A stretch of 64,000 bases of DNA, taken from assembly GCF_015477805.1 (NCBI RefSeq), contig NZ_JADLQL010000003.1, positions 665,149-729,148 of the forward strand, in the 5' to 3' direction. Below the pieces are notes generated by a model. It saw nothing but the letters and a program-made list of their open reading frames with translations. It searched no databases and was not told the origin of the DNA. Shown here one piece after another: positions 51,671 to 60,317 of this stretch (the stretch's first letter is position 1; each line of letters begins with the position of its first letter). A program made the position numbers and the translations under genes. The stretch comes from Nocardia flavorosea. Lineage in GTDB: Bacteria; Actinomycetota; Actinomycetes; Mycobacteriales; Mycobacteriaceae.

Positions 51671-51771
51671 ACGTGCATGGCCGGTGGATCGGCCTCGGTA
51701 CCGCGCCGGCTGATCTCTGCGGCGGGGTGGGCAGTCTCGCGTAGCGGCGCGGCCGGTGTGCCCACGACCGA

Positions 51772-52407
51772 TCAGTTCTCGTCACGGCGATCGAGGCCCA
51801 GTGTTGCGAGCAGGTCTTCGTGGAGTTCGAACCAGACCCGGTGGCAGGAGTCGATATCGGTGCGATCCACCCAGCCGTGCTCCCCGGCCTCGGCTCGGCG
51901 CAGCGCCGTATCGAATCGCGTTCCGTAGCCGCCGAACCGCGCGAGAACCGCACCGAGGTCGTTCCCGAGTGCATCGAGTGCGCTGCCGATCGCGGTGAGC
52001 TCCGCGAGGATCCGCTCGTCTCGTACGGGATCGGTGTGGTCGTTCACGGCGAGTGTATTGCCGGGTACCGGGTGGAGTTGCCAGTCGGTGCAGGCTTGCC
52101 GGAGACGCGCGTTGAGCGGGAGAAAGTTCCGGTAGAGGTCGCGGATCCGGCCTGCCTCGCCGGTGGCGGCGAGTTCCTCCTGGACTTGTCGTTGGTTGCG
52201 GTCCCGTCCCGATTCGGTCAGTGACCAGCCGTGCAGGTCGGCGAAGGCGGTGTGCTGCACCCATCCGTATGCCTGCGCATCGAGGAGGAACTCTTCCGTT
52301 TCGGCGGGGTCGAGGCGGAAGCGGTGGGTGATCGCCGCAGTATCGGCGAACCCCAGGATCCGGACGGCGTGCAGCGCGAGCAGATCCGGCGCGGAGTGCC
52401 GGGTCAT
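51772..52407 (-). CDS. Coupled regulator-like protein (winged-helix type)
   Basis: 211 residues from the ATG at 52407, overlapping the stop of the upstream HTH-type gene (ATGA). The N-terminus LLALHAVRILGFADTAAITH, then RFRLDPAETEEFLLDAQAYG, looks like a winged helix. The C-terminal half is helical. The arrangement, an HTH gene followed by this gene and divergent from a PEP-synthase-like enzyme, suggests a regulatory pair. No family name is certain. Confidence 0.7.
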   Translation of the reverse strand: MTRHSAPDLLALHAVRILGFADTAAITHRFRLDPAETEEFLLDAQAYGWVQHTAFADLHGWSLTESGRDRNQRQVQEELAATGEAGRIRDLYRNFLPLNARLRQACTDWQLHPVPGNTLAVNDHTDPVRDERILAELTAIGSALDALGNDLGAVLARFGGYGTRFDTALRRAEAGEHGWVDRTDIDSCHRVWFELHEDLLATLGLDRRDEN

Positions 52408-52799
52408 GAGGCGGATCCGTGACGAGAGGTCAGGCGGTTGTAGTACTGCTGGCACGCCTGCGGCGAATTGAAGCCCATGGCGTCCGCGATCTGTGCCCAG
52501 GTCAGGCCGGCGCCGCGGGCGGTGAACAGCATTCCCGCTTCCAGGCCGTCGAGCTCGGCCCGGGCGGCGGGCAGGAGCGTGAGCGCGTCGGCGATCGCGT
52601 CGGGGGCGAGCTCTCCGGAACGCCAGAGGGTGTAGTGGAGGAGATCGATCGCCGACGGGGGTGCGGGGGCGGGGCGCCACGGGCGGGCAGCCAGGTCACT
52701 CGCGCCGAGTGCGAGGAGATGGCCGGTCGCTTCGTGCTCCCGCTGTGCGTTCGAGTGGTCCCGGCTCGCCGGGGTCGTCCGCGGGTACTGGCGTTCCAT
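52404..52799 (-). CDS. Helix-turn-helix protein, divergent from PEP-synthase-like gene
   Basis: 131 residues from the ATG at 52799. LDGLEAGMLFTARGAGLTWA, then QIADAMGFNSPQACQQYYNRL, is a sigma-region-4-like HTH. The rest is helical and Pro/Ala-rich at the N-terminus. A 27-bp palindrome lies 20 bp upstream of the start, between it and the divergent enzyme gene. It couples to the next gene by ATGA overlap. Probably represses both directions. Confidence 0.78.
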   Translation of the reverse strand: MERQYPRTTPASRDHSNAQREHEATGHLLALGASDLAARPWRPAPAPPSAIDLLHYTLWRSGELAPDAIADALTLLPAARAELDGLEAGMLFTARGAGLTWAQIADAMGFNSPQACQQYYNRLTSRHGSAS

Positions 52800-52818
52800 G
52801 CCGCAATGCTGCACAATC

Positions 52819-52845
52819 AACGAATTGTTGTCAACAATATGTTGA
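52819..52845. promoter_or_regulatory. 27-bp palindromic operator between divergent genes
   Basis: ATTGTTG-T-CAACAAT (52824-52838) is perfect, with CAAC and GTTG flanking arms at 52819-52822 and 52842-52845. It is very A/T-rich for this genome and sits between the HTH gene and the PEP-synthase-like gene. Confidence 0.72.
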
Positions 52846-52855
52846 AAGGCGTCGA

Positions 52856-54052
52856 GTGATCCATCAGCTGAAGGATGCCGTTCCGGAGACATGCGGAGGA
52901 AAAGCGGGCACACTCGGCGCGCTCGTCCGCGCGGGGCTGCCAGTGCCGGACGGTTTTGTGATCCCGTTCGGCGCCTATCGAGCGGCCTTCGGGAAATGCG
53001 GCACGCCGGCTGCCGGCGCGGTGCGCGATGCCGTCACCGCGGAACTCGCGAAACTCGGTGCTCCGGCTGTCGCGGTCCGCTCGTCGGCGGACGGTGAAGA
53101 CACGTCGGTGACCTCCGCGGCCGGACAGTACGAGAGCGTCCTCGCTGTCCAGGGCATCGACGCGGTCCTGAACGCGGTGCAAACATGCTGGGCCTCGCTG
53201 CGGTCCCGGCGGGTAGCGGCCTACCGTGCCGCCCTGGGGACCGGCGATCGCGGGGCCGAATACGCGGCGATGGCGGTCCTGGTGCAGCGCCTTGTCGACG
53301 CCGACGTCTCCGGGGTGATGTTCACGCCGGACGGCCCGGACGCCAGTACCGCGATCGAAGCGTCCTGGGGGCTGGGTCCTACGGTGGTCGGCGGAACCGT
53401 CTCACCCGACGCCTACCGAGTCGACGGAAGCGGCGAGGTCAGCGAGTTCATCGCGGATAAACAGCTCCGGACGGATCGCGACGGTGCGGCACTGGTCACT
53501 CGCCGGGTGGCAGACGCCGATCGCGGCACATCGGTCATCGACGCCGAGACCGCGGTGCGACTGAGCCGGCTCGGGCACCGGATCGCTTCCGTTCTCGGCG
53601 GAGCGCAGGATATCGAATGGGCGCTCGCGGATGACCGGATCTGGATCTTGCAGGCCCGTCCCATCACTGCCGCGCTTCCGTCCGCTCCATCGGATACGGC
53701 CGCCGCCGATGCCCGAATCGCTTCGCCGGTGGGCCTGACGGGTACGCCGGGCAGCTACGGAACCGTCACCGGAATCGCCCGGATCGTGCGCGGCCCCGGT
53801 GACTTCGTCCGGGTTCGCCCGGGCGACATCCTGATCTGCCCCTGCACCGACCCCGCGTGGACACCGTTGCTACGCATTGCGAAGGGCGTCGTCACGGAGA
53901 CCGGGGGCGTCCTGTCCCACGCCGCGATCGTCGCCCGGGAAATGCGGATCCCCGCGGTACTGGCTGTCGGCGGAGCCACCGAGTTGATTCGCGACGATAC
54001 CGCCGTCACCATCGACGGCTCCGCGGGAACCGTGACTGTCGTCCCGGCCTGA
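52856..54052 (+). CDS. Compact PEP synthase/rifampin phosphotransferase-like protein
   Basis: 398 residues from the GTG at 52856 (AAAGG 6 nt upstream). The N-terminal ATP-grasp part (CGGKAGTLGALVRAGLPVPD, VAVRSSADGEDTSVTSAAGQ, QDIEWALADDRIWILQARPI) and the C-terminal swivelling domain with catalytic His355 (GGVLSHAAIVAREM) are both present. The roughly 430-residue antibiotic-binding middle domain of rifampin phosphotransferase is missing. It could use a phospho-His relay on another substrate or protein. It is divergent from an HTH gene pair with a palindromic operator. Confidence 0.88.
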   Translation: MIHQLKDAVPETCGGKAGTLGALVRAGLPVPDGFVIPFGAYRAAFGKCGTPAAGAVRDAVTAELAKLGAPAVAVRSSADGEDTSVTSAAGQYESVLAVQGIDAVLNAVQTCWASLRSRRVAAYRAALGTGDRGAEYAAMAVLVQRLVDADVSGVMFTPDGPDASTAIEASWGLGPTVVGGTVSPDAYRVDGSGEVSEFIADKQLRTDRDGAALVTRRVADADRGTSVIDAETAVRLSRLGHRIASVLGGAQDIEWALADDRIWILQARPITAALPSAPSDTAAADARIASPVGLTGTPGSYGTVTGIARIVRGPGDFVRVRPGDILICPCTDPAWTPLLRIAKGVVTETGGVLSHAAIVAREMRIPAVLAVGGATELIRDDTAVTIDGSAGTVTVVPA

Positions 54053-54093
54053 CCCGCCCGTGCCCGGCCATCGGCGCTCGGAGCGGACCGTCT

Positions 54094-54158
54094 CGCCCTC
54101 CTCTACGGCCGGCACGAACCGGATCGGTTCCGGTCCGTCTCGGCCGAAGAGGAGGGCG
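54094..54158. terminator. Nested hairpins between convergent genes
   Basis: CGCCCTCCTCT (54094-54104) pairs with AGAGGAGGGCG (54148-54158); inside, CGGCCG pairs with CGGCCG (54106-54111, 54141-54146), and GAACCG-GAT-CGGTTC (54116-54130) is a third stem. It probably terminates transcription from both sides. Confidence 0.65.
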
Positions 54159-54275
54159 GACGTCTCCGGGTTCCCGTGCCGGGGCGGGGAAACCGGAGTT
54201 GTCCGCGAGTTCGGTCTCGAATGTCGGCGCATGGGCCACAACCTCTTTCTCTCGTAGCGCATCGTCAGGCGGCGA

Positions 54276-54764
54276 TCAGGCGCGGACCCGGCCGAGGAAC
54301 GCTGTCACGTTCTGCCGGATCTGCCGGATTCGGTCGGCGGGGTCGTAGTCGTCGCGGTACGCCCGCCCCAGCGTCGGTGTCATCACTCGCCGGGCGTACA
54401 GCGAACAGCAGAGGTCACCGCACATATAGGTGCCCGTGGAGTTACCGCGCCGCCCGGCCTCGCCGGCCTTGCGGGCGGTCATCAATACGACACCACCGTT
54501 GCTGTGGGTGGTCGAGCAGACGGTGCACATCTGGCTCCGGCGCGGCCCGCCGGTCTCGAAACGCAGCGCGATACCGGCGAGTCCGTCCGCCTCGGGTAGC
54601 ACCAGATACGCCCGACCCGGTAGTCCCGGATCGGTCCAGCCCAGGAAGTCCAGGTCGTCCCAGGGGCGGGTGGCCAGGTCGGACGGTACCGAAAGACGTT
54701 TGGCATCTCCTTTCGAACAGTTGACGAACGATGCTCTGATCTCTCGTTCGGTGACGGGTTCCAT
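54276..54764 (-). CDS. FusB/FBP-type zinc-binding protein
   Basis: 162 residues from the ATG at 54764 (AAGGAG 9 nt upstream). The C-terminal treble-clef zinc site is CTVCSTTHSNGG plus CGDLCCSLYARR. The N-terminal part EREIRASFVNCSKGDAKRL fits the FBP/FusB-like family, whose members bind elongation factor G and, in staphylococci, give fusidic acid resistance. In actinobacteria the role is unproven. Confidence 0.85.
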   Translation of the reverse strand: MEPVTEREIRASFVNCSKGDAKRLSVPSDLATRPWDDLDFLGWTDPGLPGRAYLVLPEADGLAGIALRFETGGPRRSQMCTVCSTTHSNGGVVLMTARKAGEAGRRGNSTGTYMCGDLCCSLYARRVMTPTLGRAYRDDYDPADRIRQIRQNVTAFLGRVRA

Positions 54765-55015
54765 CGGCTGTCGGTCTCCTTCGGATCGGATGGGCAAACC
54801 GCGACACCGTATCGACCGGCCGGGAACACCGGCAACGCGTTTTCCGCATGTGCAGCCTTGTTGAGCACGTCCGACGGTAGCTCCGGCATCCGGGGATGCC
54901 GACCGATCCCGCGGTGTGCCCGCCGGTGACGGCCTCCGGTGGGCACACCGTGAGTTATCATGCTGGGTTTGCCAAAAGTATTGACTGCTAACGATTCCCG
55001 GTAACATCCGCCGAT
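54765..55015. promoter_or_regulatory. Divergent promoter region for FBP and P450 genes
   Basis: About 250 bases between divergent genes. Near its right end TTGACT (54981-54986) and TAACAT (55002-55007) form a possible promoter reading right, 8 nt before an ATG at 55016. Confidence 0.45.
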
Positions 55016-55099
55016 ATGTCCACTCAACGAATGACAGGCCGTCCCGCAGTAGGCCGACAGGGGCACATCGAGCTACCGCGCGGGGGAGTCACGCTTTGA
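55016..55099 (+). CDS. Possible 27-aa leader peptide overlapping P450 start
   Basis: An ATG at 55016, 8 nt after a TAACAT box, opens 27 codons (MSTQRMTGRPAVGRQGHIEL, ending GGVTL) whose TGA (55097-55099) overlaps the P450 TTG start (TTGA). The geometry fits a leaderless transcript and translational coupling, but coding is not proven. Confidence 0.35.
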   Translation: MSTQRMTGRPAVGRQGHIELPRGGVTL

Positions 55100-56343
55100 G
55101 CAGTACAGCTACGGGTTCGCCGGGGGAGCTCCCGTTCGGGCGCGAATCTCCGGTATCGGCCGGTTCGGGCATTCGCCTGGACACCCCCTCGTTCGCGGCC
55201 GATCCGCACCGGGCCTACGCGGAGATGCGACGTCACGGCCCGTTGGTGCCGATCGAGCTTTCGCCGGGTGTACCGGCGACGCTCGTGATCGGTTACCAGG
55301 TGGCCATGCAGATCCTGAACGACGAGCTCCACTTCCCCGCCGACCCACGCCGCTGGGAGAAGAACGCGCCCGCGGACTCCCCGATGCTGCCGATGCTGGG
55401 CTACCGCCAGAATGCGCTGCGGACGGCGGGGGTGGAACACGAGCGGTACCGGCGCACCATCATCGCGGCATTGGACACCGTCGACCTGCACCGGGTGCAC
55501 GATGCGGTGGCCCGGGCCGCCGATGCGCTGATCAACGGCTTCTGCGAACGCGGTACCGCCGACCTGCGAACGGACTACGCCTTTCCGCTGACCTTCCGGG
55601 TGCTCAGCGAACTGATGGGCTTCCCCGAAGACGCCGCCGCGGCGGCCTACCACGGGATGGCCGCGATGCTGGAGGGCGTGGGCGCCGAAGCGGGGCAGCA
55701 GCAGTTCATCGAGGCGCTGATGGGAGTTGTCGAGCAGAAGCAGGCCGAGCCGGGCGATGATCTGACCTCGGAGCTGTCGAAGCATCCGGACGGGCTCGAT
55801 TCGATGGAAATGGTGAACCAGGCGGCGCTCCTGTTCTCGATGGGTACGGAGCCGACCTGCAATCTCATCCTCAATGCGTCGCTGCTGCTGATGACCGACG
55901 AGCAATACGGGGGCGAGGTCATCAGCGGCGCCATGTCCACCCGGGACGCGATCGATGCGGTGCTGTTCGAGGATCCGCCGCTGGCGAACTGGTGCGTGAG
56001 CTACCCCAGGCAGCCGCAACTCGTCGGCGATACGTGGCTGCCGGCCGATCAACCCGTGGTCATCAGCCTGGCCGCGTGCAACAACGACCCCAGCGTCGTG
56101 GGCGGTGACCGCAGGGGCAACCGGTCACACCTCGCCTGGGGTGGCGGACCGCACGGCTGCCCGGCCCAGACCCTCGCCCAGACGATCGCCTCGCAGGCCA
56201 TCGACCTGCTCTTGGATGCGTTGCCGGATATCCATCCGGAAGTCTCTGCGGAGCAACTGATTTGGCGGCAGGGCCAGTTCCACCGCGCGCTGTCGGCACT
56301 GCCGGTGCGGTTTCCGGCGTGCCCGCCGATGCGTCTCGTCTGA
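55096..56343 (+). CDS. Cytochrome P450, CYP157-like, without ExxR motif
   Basis: 415 residues from the TTG at 55096 (GGGGAG 7 nt upstream). The heme ligand is Cys355 in GGGPHGCPAQ and the I-helix has FSMGTEPTCNL. The K-helix segment is IDAVLFEDPP (286-295): where P450s have ExxR, this protein has Ala288 and Phe291. CYP157-type P450s of actinobacterial conservons also lack ExxR, and the HLAW-GPHxCPA heme loop and NRSHLAW fit them. No conservon genes are nearby. Function unknown. Confidence 0.88.
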   Translation: MSSTATGSPGELPFGRESPVSAGSGIRLDTPSFAADPHRAYAEMRRHGPLVPIELSPGVPATLVIGYQVAMQILNDELHFPADPRRWEKNAPADSPMLPMLGYRQNALRTAGVEHERYRRTIIAALDTVDLHRVHDAVARAADALINGFCERGTADLRTDYAFPLTFRVLSELMGFPEDAAAAAYHGMAAMLEGVGAEAGQQQFIEALMGVVEQKQAEPGDDLTSELSKHPDGLDSMEMVNQAALLFSMGTEPTCNLILNASLLLMTDEQYGGEVISGAMSTRDAIDAVLFEDPPLANWCVSYPRQPQLVGDTWLPADQPVVISLAACNNDPSVVGGDRRGNRSHLAWGGGPHGCPAQTLAQTIASQAIDLLLDALPDIHPEVSAEQLIWRQGQFHRALSALPVRFPACPPMRLV

Positions 56344-56394
56344 CGGCGGCCGGGGCGGGGCGTTGTACGGCACTCCGCCCCGGCGATGTCCCGG

Positions 56395-58038
56395 TCACCG
56401 GGTCAGCGTGAAACCTTCGTAGTCGTCGGCGGCGACCTGGTCGCATTTCTCGCGGAATGCGCCGACGCCGCCGATGTAGGCGTACATCACCCTCGGTTTG
56501 CCGGGCACATTCGATCCGACGTACCAGGAGTCCACCTTCGGATACAGCGTCATATCACCGGCTTCACCGACGTGCCGAGTCCATGCCTGCTCCGCGGCGC
56601 CCTCGGCCTCCATGGTGGTGACGCCCTTGGACCGCATCACCTCGATCGCATCCGCTACCCAGTCGACGTGCTGCTCGATCGACACCATCATGTTCGACAG
56701 GACGGCCGGGCTGCCCGGGCCCGTGATCGTGAAGAGATTCGGAAATCCCGCCACGGCGAGACCGAGGTAGGTTACCGGCCCGTCGGCCCATTTCGTCCGC
56801 AGTGAGGCACCGCCGCGGCCGCGAATATCGACGGCGTCCAGCGCACCGGTCATCGCGTCGTATCCGGTGGCATAGATGATGTCGTCGAACTCGAAACTCT
56901 CCTGTGTCGTTTCGAGTCCGGACTCGGTGATCGCGGTGAGCGGCGTAGCGGAAACGTCCACGAGCCGGACATTGGGACGGTTGAACGTTTCATAGTAGTC
57001 CGTACCCAGGACCGGGCGTTTGACGCCGAACAATCCGGTGGGCTGTAGCAACTCGGCGACGGCCGGATCCTTCACGATCTCGGCGATGCGGTCGCGGATG
57101 AACTGGGCGGCGGTTTCGTTGGCGGCTTCGTCGGTGAGGGTGTCGGTGAATCCGGTCAGCATGCTGACCAGTTCGCTGTCCTTGTCCTCCCACACCTTGC
57201 GGTAGAAAGCGTTTCGCTGGTCTTCGCTCACCTCGAGCGCACCTTTGGTGGCTTCGGGTCGCGCGATACCGAACGACGATTCCCGGTTGGCCTTGCGCAC
57301 CTCGCGATAACGCGACTTGATATCGCGCTGGAATTCGGGGTCGAGCGCGTGGTTACCGGCGGGCAGAACATAGTTCGCGGTCCGCTGGAACACGGTGAGT
57401 TCGCCGGCCGCTTCGGCGACGAGCGGAATGACTTGCACCCCCGAGGAACCGGTGCCGATCACCGCGACCCGCCGGCCGCTGAAGTCCACCTCCCGGCCGG
57501 GCCAGTTGCCGGTGTGGAAACTGCGACCCCGGAACGTGTCGATACCCGGCACTTCCACCATTTTCGGCGCCGACAGGCAGCCTGTCGCCATGATCGCGAA
57601 CCGCGCCGAGACGACCTCGCCCCGATCGGTGGTGATCTGCCACCGCGCGGCGGACTCGTCGTAGATCGCGGCGGTGACCCGGGTGCGCAACTGCACGTCC
57701 TTGCGCAGATCGAAACGGTCCGCGACGTGGTTGATGTAGCGGAGCAACTCCGGCTGCGGCGGCAGCTTCTCCGTCCACTCCCACTCCTGTTCGAGCTCCG
57801 GATCGAAGGAGTAGTTGTAGTACATGCTCTTCACATCGACGCGCGCGCCCGGATAACGGTTCCAGTACCACGTGCCGCCGACGCCGTCACCTGCCTCGTA
57901 CACCTGCACCGAGAGTCCGAGTCCGCGCAACCTGTACAGCATGTACAGGCCGGCGAATCCGGCTCCGACGACGACTGCGTCGATCTCGCGCGCCTGCTGC
58001 CCCGTCGAGAATCCGGGTTGTTCAGCGGTCGTTGTCAT
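56395..58038 (-). CDS. Flavin-containing Baeyer-Villiger-type monooxygenase
   Basis: 547 residues. GAGFAG (25-30) binds FAD, GTGSSG binds NADPH, and FRGRSFHTGNWP (169-180) is the FxGxxxHxxxWP fingerprint of type I Baeyer-Villiger monooxygenases. It inserts oxygen into ketones using NADPH and O2. It lies tail to tail with the P450 gene (51-bp gap). Upstream 570 bases hold an AraC relic and no intact regulator. Confidence 0.93.
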   Translation of the reverse strand: MTTTAEQPGFSTGQQAREIDAVVVGAGFAGLYMLYRLRGLGLSVQVYEAGDGVGGTWYWNRYPGARVDVKSMYYNYSFDPELEQEWEWTEKLPPQPELLRYINHVADRFDLRKDVQLRTRVTAAIYDESAARWQITTDRGEVVSARFAIMATGCLSAPKMVEVPGIDTFRGRSFHTGNWPGREVDFSGRRVAVIGTGSSGVQVIPLVAEAAGELTVFQRTANYVLPAGNHALDPEFQRDIKSRYREVRKANRESSFGIARPEATKGALEVSEDQRNAFYRKVWEDKDSELVSMLTGFTDTLTDEAANETAAQFIRDRIAEIVKDPAVAELLQPTGLFGVKRPVLGTDYYETFNRPNVRLVDVSATPLTAITESGLETTQESFEFDDIIYATGYDAMTGALDAVDIRGRGGASLRTKWADGPVTYLGLAVAGFPNLFTITGPGSPAVLSNMMVSIEQHVDWVADAIEVMRSKGVTTMEAEGAAEQAWTRHVGEAGDMTLYPKVDSWYVGSNVPGKPRVMYAYIGGVGAFREKCDQVAADDYEGFTLTR

Positions 58039-58608
58039 CGTGAGATCTGCCTTTCCATGAGTTGCTGCGGGCGGACCGCAGCGGTTCGGTCCGACTGGGT
58101 GGCGAGCCGGCGGCCACCTGGCCGAGGAAAGAGCCGGCGGTGATGTGGTCGGACGTTGTCGACGATGACATCGCAGAAGTCGTTGCCCCTCCCTCATAGC
58201 GCTGTCGCTCGGCTGATGGCACGAGCTCATCGGTGCGCGAACGAGACTCGCCGAGCTTCAGTATTACAGACTGGCACAGGTTACAGTTTGCCGGAACATC
58301 GTTGCGCGCGTTGGTGTTCGCTCGGTTCCGCTCGCCCGTGCAGCCGCACCGGGAGCTATCCCAGCGCCGCGGGCTCGCGCACCCGCGCCGCGTTACGGAA
58401 CTGCCCCGGCGCCTGCGCGCGTGCCCGGCCAGGAGGTCCCCCCACGTGCCACCTGCCTCGATGCGTGCACCCGCGGTGCCACGAACACCGCCGACCGCGA
58501 GTACATCGGCCAGGACCTCCATACTGATGATGACAATGCGACAAACGGATATGTTTTTGGCCTGTTCAGCTATCGATTGATTCAATACACACCGCATATG
58601 GTCGAACC
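58039..58608. other. Intergenic region containing an AraC-family relic
   Basis: About 570 bases between divergent genes. Apart from the AraC relic (58340-58523, reverse strand) I see no gene. Sequences near 58540-58600 are A/T-richer and probably hold the promoter of the nitroreductase-like gene. Confidence 0.5.
58340..58523 (-). pseudogene. AraC family regulator N-terminal relic
   Basis: From the ATG at 58523 the reverse strand reads MEVLADVLAVGGVRGTAGAR, then IEAGGTWGD, typical of the cupin-type N-terminus of one AraC subfamily (DVLAVxGVRGxxxxxVxAGGPWG). Homology becomes patchy and shifts frame near 58440, with a weak SSVTRRGCA match to the next block, then stops. The DNA-binding C-terminus is absent. 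A dead fragment of a regulator once adjacent to the BVMO gene. Confidence 0.5.
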
Positions 58609-59067
58609 ATGGCAGACGTGAACGACATCATCGATATGAACAGCCAGGTCATCACCGAGTTCCGGGAAAACGGGGGCAGCGTCGGCGGTACTTTCGAAGG
58701 CTTTCCGCTGATCCTCGTCCATCACATCGGCGCCAAATCCGGCATCGAACGGATCGCGCCCCTGGTTCCCTATGTCGAGGGCGACCGGATCTTCGTCTTC
58801 GCCAGCCAGGGCGGCAGCCCGAAGCACCCGGCTTGGTATCACAACCTGGTGGCCAACCCGGACACCACCGTCGAATACGGTACGGATACGTTCGCGGTCA
58901 CCGCCCGGGTGCTGTCCCGGGCCGAGCGTGACGAAATCTATGCCAAGCAGGTCGCCGTGCAGCCTCAGTTCGGCGACTACCAGCGCAAAACCGACCGGGT
59001 CATCCCCGTCGTCGAGTTGCAGCGGCCCGGCCACCGACGCGCGCCTGCCTCGATTCACGACCGTTAG
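58609..59067 (+). CDS. Deazaflavin (F420)-dependent nitroreductase family protein
   Basis: 152 residues. GTFEGFPLILVHHIGAKSG, then PLVPYVEGDRIFVFASQGG and HPAWYHNLVANPD, fit the DDN/FDOR-B split-barrel family that binds F420 in mycobacteria and relatives. Such enzymes reduce quinones, nitro groups or activated alkenes. ATG at 58609. Next gene starts 91 bp downstream. Confidence 0.9.
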   Translation: MADVNDIIDMNSQVITEFRENGGSVGGTFEGFPLILVHHIGAKSGIERIAPLVPYVEGDRIFVFASQGGSPKHPAWYHNLVANPDTTVEYGTDTFAVTARVLSRAERDEIYAKQVAVQPQFGDYQRKTDRVIPVVELQRPGHRRAPASIHDR

Positions 59068-59158
59068 AATGATCATTGCGGAACACCTGGGTGAGTGACC
59101 GGATCTCTCGAAGTTCGTAGGCTCGATCATCTGCGATTGTGAAAGGTTCAGGATACTT

Positions 59159-60181
59159 ATGTGCACTCGCGTAATCTGGCCCGACGCAAACGGATCCGTT
59201 CTGGTGGGACGGAACATGGATTTCCACAAGGACCTGATGACGAACTTGTGGAAACAGCCTCGTGGGATCGCCCGCGACGACGGAGTCGAGGGTGCGCTGA
59301 CGTGGATTTCCCGATTCGGAAGTATTATCGCCACCGCCTTCGACATCATCTCGGTGGACGGTCTCAACGAGGCCGGATTGGGCGGCCATGTGCTCTGGCT
59401 CGCCGAATCCACCTACGGTGAGTTCGACAGGGCTCGCCCGGCGTTGAGTCAGGCCATTTGGCTGCAATATTTCTTGGACAATTTCGCCACCGTCGCGGAA
59501 GCCGTGGACTGGATCGGGAAAACGAACGTCCAGGTAGTGCAGATGCCGGACCCGACGGGCGGCACACCGCCCGCGATCCACCTCGCTCTCGATGATGCGA
59601 GCGGCGATTCGGCGATAATCGAGTACATCGATGGCCGGCCGACCGTGTACCACAGTCGCGACTACCGGGTGATGACGAACTCGCCCACATACGATCGGCA
59701 GATCGAATTGCTCGAGCGCTGGCAGGGTCTCGGGGGAGCGGATCCGTTACCCGGCGATACGCTGGCCGAGCATCGTTTCGCTCGGGCGGCATATTATGCG
59801 GGGCGGCTGCCCCGGCCGAATAGCCGGTTGGAATCCATCGCGAGCATGTTCAGCGTCATCCGCAATGCGGCGCAGCCGTTCCGTATTCCGGATCCCGGAA
59901 AACCCGATGCGTCGCAGACCATTTGGCAGGTGGTCCTGGACTTGACGAACAAACGTTACGTGTTCGAGTCCACCACGCGGCCCGATATCGTGTGGGTCGA
60001 CCTGGCGGATCTCGACTTCGAGGCGGGCTCGGCGCAACTCAAACTGGATCTGGTCGGGAACCGGTCGCTGGAAGGCGGTATCACCGGAAACGCCGGCAGC
60101 CGGTTCGAGGATTCCGGCCCCATGGAGTTCCTGTCCTTCCCGGTCCTGAAGCAGTTCGAAGCGGCGCGGAAGGCAACGTAA
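59159..60181 (+). CDS. Choloylglycine hydrolase/penicillin V acylase family enzyme
   Basis: 340 residues starting MCTRVIW, so Cys2 becomes the N-terminal nucleophile after Met removal. NMDF (19-22) is the conserved Arg-like oxyanion/substrate loop, and later SPTYDRQIELL and NSRLESIASMFSVIRNA fit the Ntn-hydrolase fold. The family hydrolyses C-N bonds in bile salts, penicillin V or acyl-homoserine lactones. No signal peptide, so the start codon position is functionally essential. Quorum quenching is possible. Confidence 0.92.
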   Translation: MCTRVIWPDANGSVLVGRNMDFHKDLMTNLWKQPRGIARDDGVEGALTWISRFGSIIATAFDIISVDGLNEAGLGGHVLWLAESTYGEFDRARPALSQAIWLQYFLDNFATVAEAVDWIGKTNVQVVQMPDPTGGTPPAIHLALDDASGDSAIIEYIDGRPTVYHSRDYRVMTNSPTYDRQIELLERWQGLGGADPLPGDTLAEHRFARAAYYAGRLPRPNSRLESIASMFSVIRNAAQPFRIPDPGKPDASQTIWQVVLDLTNKRYVFESTTRPDIVWVDLADLDFEAGSAQLKLDLVGNRSLEGGITGNAGSRFEDSGPMEFLSFPVLKQFEAARKAT

Positions 60182-60317
60182 GCCGTCGGCAGTACAACTA
60201 GGACCGGTTCGATGTGCTGTTCGACCAGTACGCCGGTCGTCGGCGATCGTCCGTGGCCGGGGGAACAGATCCTCGGCCGACGCGAGACCGGACGCGGCCC
60301 GAAGTGTCCGGCGGGGA

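Noticed and set aside
52856..54052. Full rifampin phosphotransferase
   Set aside because: At 398 residues it lacks the large antibiotic-binding domain between the ATP-grasp and phospho-His domains.
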